A stretch of DNA of 64,000 nt, from assembly GCA_964023275.1 (NCBI GenBank), contig OZ029923.1, positions 3,301,541 through 3,365,540 of the forward strand, written 5' to 3'. A model generated the notes under the pieces. That model was not told the DNA's origin. It ran no database searches and saw nothing but the letters and a program-made list of their open reading frames with translations. Position 1 is the first letter of the stretch; every line of letters starts with the position of its first letter. This DNA comes from Norana najaformis (lineage: Eukaryota > Annelida > Clitellata > Crassiclitellata > Hormogastridae). Shown one piece after another: positions 47,660 through 64,000 of the stretch. The translations under genes and the position numbers were made by a program.

Positions 47660-48258
47660 GAGAAGAGACGAAGAGAGACAGGAGAGAGTCAGATCAAGAC
47701 AGATACAGAGAGACAGACAGAGAGACAGATAGAGACAGACAGACAAATAGACATACAGACGGGAGAGAGACAGACACAGAGACAGACAAATAGACAGATA
47801 GACAGACACAGAAAAGAGAGACAGACACAGAAACAGACAGAGACAGAAGAGAGACAGACAGACAGAGACAGAAGAGAGACAGACAAACAGATAGAGACAG
47901 AAGAGAGACAGACAAACAGACAGAGACAGAAGAGAGACAGACAGAGAGACAGATAGAGACAGACAGACAAATAGACATACAGACGGGAGAGAGACAGACA
48001 CAGAGACAGACAAATAGACAGATAGACAGACACAGAAAAGAGAGACAGACACAGAAACAGACAGAGACAGAAGAGAGACAGACAGACAGAGACAGAAGAG
48101 AGACAGACAAACAGATAGAGACAGAAGAGAGACAGACAAACAGACAGAGACAGAAGAGAGACAGACAGAGACAGAAGAGAGACAGACAGAGACAGAAGAG
48201 AGAGACAGACAGACAGAGATAGACAAACAGAGACAGACAGAGACAAACAGACAGGAGA
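47660..48258. repeat. (GACA)n array with a 224-bp higher-order duplication
   Basis: The rare block ACATACAGACGGGAGAGAGA occurs at 47751 and 47975, with matching sequence between for roughly one full 224-bp unit. Reading frames are Cys/Leu/Ser/Val or Arg/Asp/Thr/Glu strings. Confidence 0.95.
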
Positions 48259-48700
48259 AACTATACCTAATGACTATCTATCGATGGCGCTGACCAATTT
48301 CTGTGCCGTAGATCTGAACAGCTCAGAGTCCCTAAACAGTAACCGTCACAGATGAGGCACAATACCATTTCTGTAGCGCCCATTTAGAGTCTATGGGAGG
48401 CTCTAACTAGGCGCTATTACATTACAGTTACATCATCAGCCGTCGATCGTTCAGAAAAATTCAATGCACCGTCTGGCGTCGCATAAATTGAACCGTCGTA
48501 ACTAATCAATTATACATTCAAAACAACACGTATTGAGCTGATAAAATATGTCATGTACGTATATATTTATGCTACATACGACAGGAAACACGTACATATA
48601 CATATATATATATATGATATATAAAACCAACATGAAACTCATCCTACGACACAAGTTATAATAATTCACGTTATCAGTTAAGATCGGAATATCGATATTC
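48259..48700. other. No feature recognised
   Basis: Mostly unique sequence; AT-rich near 48590-48620. Confidence 0.5.
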
Positions 48701-48702
48701 AA

Positions 48703-48893
<191 letters not shown>

Positions 48894-48899
48894 TGCAAA

Positions 48900-49350
48900 T
48901 ATATATTTGTATATAAAGAGTACATGGAAAACTTCAGTAGGTATAAAGAGCATATGTATTTATAGAGTTGCATATATATAAACGATAGTGTATATATATA
49001 TATGTGGAGTTCCCTGAGTAGACCGTGATCACAAAGCATGACAATGACAGTTAAAATATCTTTAAAAATTTATCTATAAATAGCGAAATCTTCACTTAGA
49101 CCTGATGTGTTTATCCATATATAAGCATAAAAATAAATCTCTTAATAAAAGGTATAAATAATGTAAACTGAGTCGAAAAACATTAATAAGATAGTAAAAA
49201 CAATAAACGTGTGCAAAATACATACAAAATGTAAACTCCCCCAGAACTGCGACAGTTACCTGACCTATCATACAAACTAACATATGCTCCACCGCTTGCA
49301 ATTTCTGCATTGACCTTTCGCTCAAAACTCATAACATTCTCTCTTTCCGC
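48900..49350. other. AT-rich, no gene recognised
   Basis: TATATA tracts to 49005, then unique AT-rich sequence. Confidence 0.5.
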
Positions 49351-49351
49351 T

Positions 49352-49540
49352 CCAATCCCAAACGGTGATGCTGCCACGCTATCTCTGCCTGACTTTTGGA
49401 ACTTGATGTGGAACCGAACCCTTTCTGCCTATCGATTTTGTTTTGACTGAGCGCCTGTAAATAAGCGGGACCACCTGACGTGGCTTTCGTTGGGCGCTGT
49501 ACAAATCTCGGGATTACGAATACAATTACGATTACGTATA
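49352..49540 (+). mobile_element. SINE1 copy
   Basis: GCTGCCACGCTATCTCTGCC, CTATCGATTTTGTTTTGACT, TTTCGTTGGGCGCTGTACAA and an ATTACGAATACAATTACG tail. Confidence 0.9.
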
Positions 49541-50005
49541 TCAACCAATCCATGAAAATTGTTATCCTCTCAACTAATGTCATCCGCTCCATTCCCTAGA
49601 TGGCGCCAAGCATAAGCCAGAACTCCTAATTCATTCACCAGATGGCGACGTACACACCATAATAGCAAAGATCTTAGCCTAGACTAAGAATATCACAACC
49701 AATGCAATTTACAGCCCTTACTTGTTAAAATGCAACCGCTTGGTGGCGCTATTATCGACAAAAAGCTGTGGCCCAATCAGCGAGGTGTATTATTAAAAAA
49801 AAACAAAAGCTGTTACTTTTACCATACCATCCGCTGGGTGGCGCAATTTTTTTCTTTGTTTACCACCATAATCTCAGTAAGCTCTCCAAGATCCTTGATA
49901 ATAGTAATTTAAACATTAACTATATTAAATATTAATTAAGCGACACTAACATTAAAGCTTCAGCGAGCAGCAGAAAATAATTTGAGATCTTTCGAGTGTA
50001 GGAAT
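49541..50005. other. Unassigned; repeated GATGGCGC motifs
   Basis: CTAGATGGCGCCAAGC, CCAGATGGCGACG, TTGGTGGCGCTATT and GGGTGGCGCAAT recur at about 60-100 bp spacing, like an eroded tandem repeat. No gene. Confidence 0.45.
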
Positions 50006-50009
50006 CCAC

Positions 50010-50665
50010 CCTAACAAGGTCCGTGTACGGGGACCTTAAATGGCGTGGCGCCCATTCAAACAGTCAGCAGCGGTGAAGGATCTCACACGATTAATTCATT
50101 GAAAATCGAGCAGGGTCGAGGCCATACGGTCGCTGTAGAAAAACACATACATTTACTTTTGACAAATATTAGGTTGCGCTCAGACACCTTTAAATCGCTT
50201 CTTCCCCACTCTATATAATTGTCAATTTCGTTCAACACGGTAGTCCGAAGCTGGCAACGGCCTTTGATGTCGTTTAAACTGAGGAACTAACTGACAAATG
50301 GAAGTGTTCTACATCGACGGTGAGAGATCGACATTAAAGACCATGGCAGCCACAAGATGTCGTTAAACACTGAATAATAAAACAATATTAGAATTTGCTT
50401 AGACACCTTTAAATTGCATTTTTTTCAAAGTTATTTACTCGTCAATTTTCGTTCAAGAGCTAGGACTCCGTCAATAACGAAAAACCGTCGACGCTAATGG
50501 CCCTGGCAGCCACAAGATGTCGTTTAAACACTGAATACTAGAACAAAAGACGTGGCGCCCATTCTAATGGGCAGCGGTGGTGAAGGATCTCACCCGATAA
50601 ATTCAGTGAAAAATGAGCAGCGTCGAGGCCATATGGTCGCTATAGAAAAACGTGTACACTTACAT
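50010..50665 (+). mobile_element. SINE2/SINE3 mosaic ending ~22 bp from the runx stop codon
   Basis: Two SINE2 bodies (50040-50150 and 50550-50660) and three ATGGCAGCCACAAGATGTCG-type modules. The mosaic occupies the 3' flank, probably the 3' UTR, of the minus-strand runx gene. Confidence 0.88.
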
Positions 50666-50686
50666 CAGCGTCTTTAACAGAAGAAG

Positions 50687-61320
<10,634 letters not shown>

Positions 61321-61324
61321 GTAT

Positions 61325-61800
61325 AAATGTAAATGTGCACGCGTTTGCTATAGCGACCTTGTGACCTCGACCCTGTTTACTTTTGCAATGAATTGATCGG
61401 GTGAGAGCTTTCACCACCGCTGTCCGTTTCTTTTGTATTAGTATTCAGTGTTTAACAACACCTTGTGGCTGCAGAGCCATTAGTTTACTAGATTAAGTAG
61501 TAGCAGTAGTTCCCATGTTTAACGACATCTTTTGGCATCAAAGGCCGTTGACGTCGCCCTCCTCCTTTATCCAGGCTTGGGACTTGCACTACCCGACTCA
61601 CTGCAGTGGCAGAGTTTCATTACCGATTAGTAGTAGTTCCGCTGTTTAACGAGGTCTTATGGGATTAAGGGCCGTTGACGTCACCCTCCTCCTTTATCCA
61701 GCCTTGGGACTGGCACCACCCGACTAAAGTCAGTGGCGAATTTATAATGGACGTTGACGTTACCTTTCCTTAGTCAACATTTTAATATCCTATCGATTAA
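61325..61800 (-). mobile_element. SINE2/3 modules, four decayed passages
   Basis: CTATAGCGACCTTGTGACCT at 61348, TTAACAACACCTTGTGGCTG at 61451, CGACATCTTTTGGCATCAAA with CTTTATCCAGGCTTGGGACT at 61520-61590, and GAGGTCTTATGGGATTAAGG with the same follow-on at 61650-61710. Confidence 0.8.
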
Positions 61801-62195
61801 AAGATGCCGACGGCCCTAATTATAAATTCGGATAAATACGATTTAAAGGTGTCTAAGCACAACCTATTATTTGTAGTATTATCCAGCGTTTAACGACATC
61901 TTGTGGCTGTCTCGGCCATTGACGTCGACCCCGCCTCCAATGGCGCATAACAAAACGGTCACGATTAACGAGCCGTGTATATGGCGTCGGAAGGAAGCGC
62001 TTTAAAGGTGTCTAAGCGCTACCTAATATTTGTAAAATGTAAATGTATACGTTTTTCTATAGCGAACGTTTGGCCTCGACCCTGCTCAACTAAATTAAAT
62101 CAAAGATCGTTCACCACCGCTACCCGTTTAAGGTCTCCGTATATTCGGACCATGCTTGCCCGAGATTTAGATCTCTGAAATAACGGATTTGAAGA
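61801..62195 (-). mobile_element. SINE2/3 modules
   Basis: CGATTTAAAGGTGTCTAAGC at 61838, CGACATCTTGTGGCTGTCTC at 61893 and CTATAGCGAACGTTTGGCCT at 62057, then a truncated body with ACCATGCTTGCCCGAGATTT. Confidence 0.82.
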
Positions 62196-62690
62196 ATCGT
62201 TGCAAGGCTCCGCCCACAAATTAAAAATAAACTTACGCATAGGTGTAATATTCGTGGGGACGAGGGTACGAGTACCCTCCCACTTTTTTGGACATGCGTA
62301 CAGCATACCCATTTTTTCATACCGTGAATAAACATTAAGTTTAGCATGAACAATGGTTTAATTTTCGTACTGTTAGTGAAACAATAATCATTAGGTGAGG
62401 GGGAAAAGGAAGGGTATAAATTGGTATCCCCATTTTCTAGGCCAAAGTAAGACCCTAATCAAAATCATGTTGTAATCTAATATATAATTAGTGAGTCATT
62501 AATAATAAACGAGTGATTATATAGACTGTCAGCTCGTGTGACCTTATAATTGGATAATTTTCTTGCCTCAGTGCGCTATTTAATATTAAATAATTCGACA
62601 GGTATATAGAAACCTCAGTTTATATAAAACGATCACGTCATTAAAAATGGTAAGTAAGAACGTAAAATACAGATAAACTATGTGCTATAG
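62196..62690. other. No gene recognised
   Basis: AT-rich sequence, nothing supported. Confidence 0.5.
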
Positions 62691-62692
62691 AT

Positions 62693-62940
62693 CACACACA
62701 CACACACATGCATATATATTTTATATATGTGATATGCAATATTATATATATATTGAATATCTCATTTAGAAAAAGTAGTTCCCTACGCGCTGAATGAATG
62801 AGTGAATGAATGAATGATCGAACGAACAAATGTATAATAAATATAGAAGTGAATGAAGGAATAAACGAATGAATAAATGACTGACTGACTGACTGAATGA
62901 ATGAATGAATGAACGAATAATAATGAAAAAATGAATTAAT
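62693..62940. repeat. AC, TA and (GAAT)n microsatellite tracts
   Basis: ACACACAC at 62694, TATATA to 62755 and GAATGAAT/GACTGACT at 62790-62935. Confidence 0.9.
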
Positions 62941-63630
62941 TCTATCGCATATACTCGGCGACTGAAGCAATCGCGCGTAGGCAGCTTGCCAATAGGTCAA
63001 GATTATAACTAACCACGTGTCCAGCGCAACGTCGCGACCTCATACGTAATGTCAACAAACTGTATCACCGATTAACACCCTATCGAGCAGTCGGTGTTAA
63101 TACACGCAAGGGGTGCTATCCCCACAAGACGGTAGTCTGGTCAACCAGCCGATAATCCTATCACGACGCAATTAAACAAGGTTCCGCTATCTCATCGTCT
63201 CCCATTGGATCGGATTGCAGTACAGCCTTTCTCTAATAAGTCCAGCCTAAAAAAGGGTGTGAATTATACGCCGTTAAGCGCAACATACTGAATGACCCAC
63301 GGACGAAGGAGAACTGTGTCTACATATGAATTGTACCCATAATAGACCTAAGTGCCCACTTCGACTGCGGTACAAAGCCGTCCATTCATGACCAATAATT
63401 TTACCGGTAAACAGTAACGGGAACGACTGAGTCGGATTTCAGGCCAACGCCACAGTCATAACACCAACGTGGCGGGGAAAGGGACAGTTGCACCGAGTGC
63501 AGTCAGATTCACGTTTACGTAAGTGGTATGGAAGCTTATCATAAAGAGCACAGTTAACCCGTTCTATAAAGTGAATTGGGGTAACGAATTGGAGTACTTG
63601 CAACTCGTTCCAGAATTGGGGTACAACATT
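62941..63630. other. Unassigned non-repetitive sequence
   Basis: About 700 bp free of SINE and microsatellite signatures. It includes CCCATTGG at 63202, an inverted CCAAT-type motif, about 2.4 kb upstream of the runx start. It could be a distal promoter or enhancer; this is speculative. Confidence 0.3.
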
Positions 63631-63639
63631 TGCCTATGA

Positions 63640-64000
63640 CAAAGTGTACAGCATATGGCAAGGTGCCTATGGGCACAAAGATGCTGGTTGCCATACCAAT
63701 CGTGACTACAATTCAGAGATTTAAATCTCGGGTTAGCACGGCCCGCACACGGGAATCTTATTGGCGTGGCGCCCATTCAAACGGGCAGCGTTAGGTGAAG
63801 GATCTCAATCGATAAATTTATTGCAAAATGAGCAGGGTCGAAGCCATACGGTCGCTATAGAAAATCTTGTACATTTTACAAATATTTTATGTTGCGCTTA
63901 GACACCTTTAAATCGGTTTCACCAGAGGGTATATATTTGTCAATTTCGTTTAATCGCTAGTGAACCCTCCAGCTAGAGGTCGGTGTAAACGGCCGTGGCA
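63640..64000 (+). mobile_element. SINE2 with decayed tRNA-like head, cut by the window end
   Basis: GATTTAAATCTCGGGTTAGC, GGCGTGGCGCCCATTCAAAC, GAAGCCATACGGTCGCTATA, GCGCTTAGACACCTTTAAAT and, at the very end, the start of the GGCCGTGGCA module. Confidence 0.88.

Noticed and set aside
47432..48246. Long Cys/Leu/Ser/Val and Arg/Asp/Thr frames on both strands
   Set aside because: Products of the GACA array in several frames at once.

Overview
The window is eukaryotic and almost certainly from a marine invertebrate animal. It holds intron-bearing genes with GT-AG junctions (a Runt/RUNX transcription factor, a SUEL-lectin/CUB membrane protein, another single-pass membrane protein, a rhodopsin-type GPCR). 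They sit in a background dominated by tRNA-headed SINEs, LINE 3' ends, microsatellites, minisatellites and a hAT-like MITE. No bacterial genes, operons or CRISPR arrays were seen. The gene set fits a deuterostome or other bilaterian; the species cannot be named from the sequence.

Layout. 0-2 kb: a single-exon minus-strand GPCR and a truncated second copy of its last transmembrane segment, separated by a 27-bp minisatellite. 2-5.6 kb: repeats. 5.6-17.85 kb: the same ~6.1 kb segment twice in direct orientation with a 10-N gap between, best read as two contig ends that overlap but were not merged. 19.5-24.5 kb: last three exons of a plus-strand single-pass membrane protein (gene A), whose introns hold a perfect 163-bp satellite built from a SINE module. 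25.1-25.4 kb: hAT-like MITE with 8-bp target duplication. 27.3-28.6 kb: SINE with a CTGC expansion and a 111-bp SINE-derived tandem array. 31.2-44.9 kb: a complete five-exon plus-strand gene (gene B) coding for signal peptide, SUEL-type lectin domain, CUB domain, transmembrane helix and short tail, 351 residues if no exon was missed. 45-50 kb: LINE 3' end, microsatellites and SINE copies. 50.7-60.8 kb: a minus-strand Runt-domain gene in five coding exons ending in the Groucho-recruiting WRPY motif. Its first intron carries, on the opposite strand, a THAP-domain P-element-like gene flanked by a perfect 151-bp direct repeat. 60.8-64 kb: SINE mosaics and unassigned sequence.

How the parts relate. 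Exon structures were built by matching splice sites and codon phase; all joins in genes A, B and runx agree in phase, and the totals for gene B (1056 nt) and runx (1797 nt) are divisible by three. Much of the remaining sequence derives from a few repeat families: SINE1, with a body ending in ATTACG repeats; SINE2/3, a tRNA-headed mosaic containing the strongly conserved modules GCCCGTTTGAATGGGC and ACATCTTGTGGCTGCCAGGG; and three other tRNA-headed SINEs. These repeats seed microsatellites and satellites, and probably supply a splice donor in runx and a poly(A) signal candidate for gene A. All statements rest on reading the sequence; no database search was possible.
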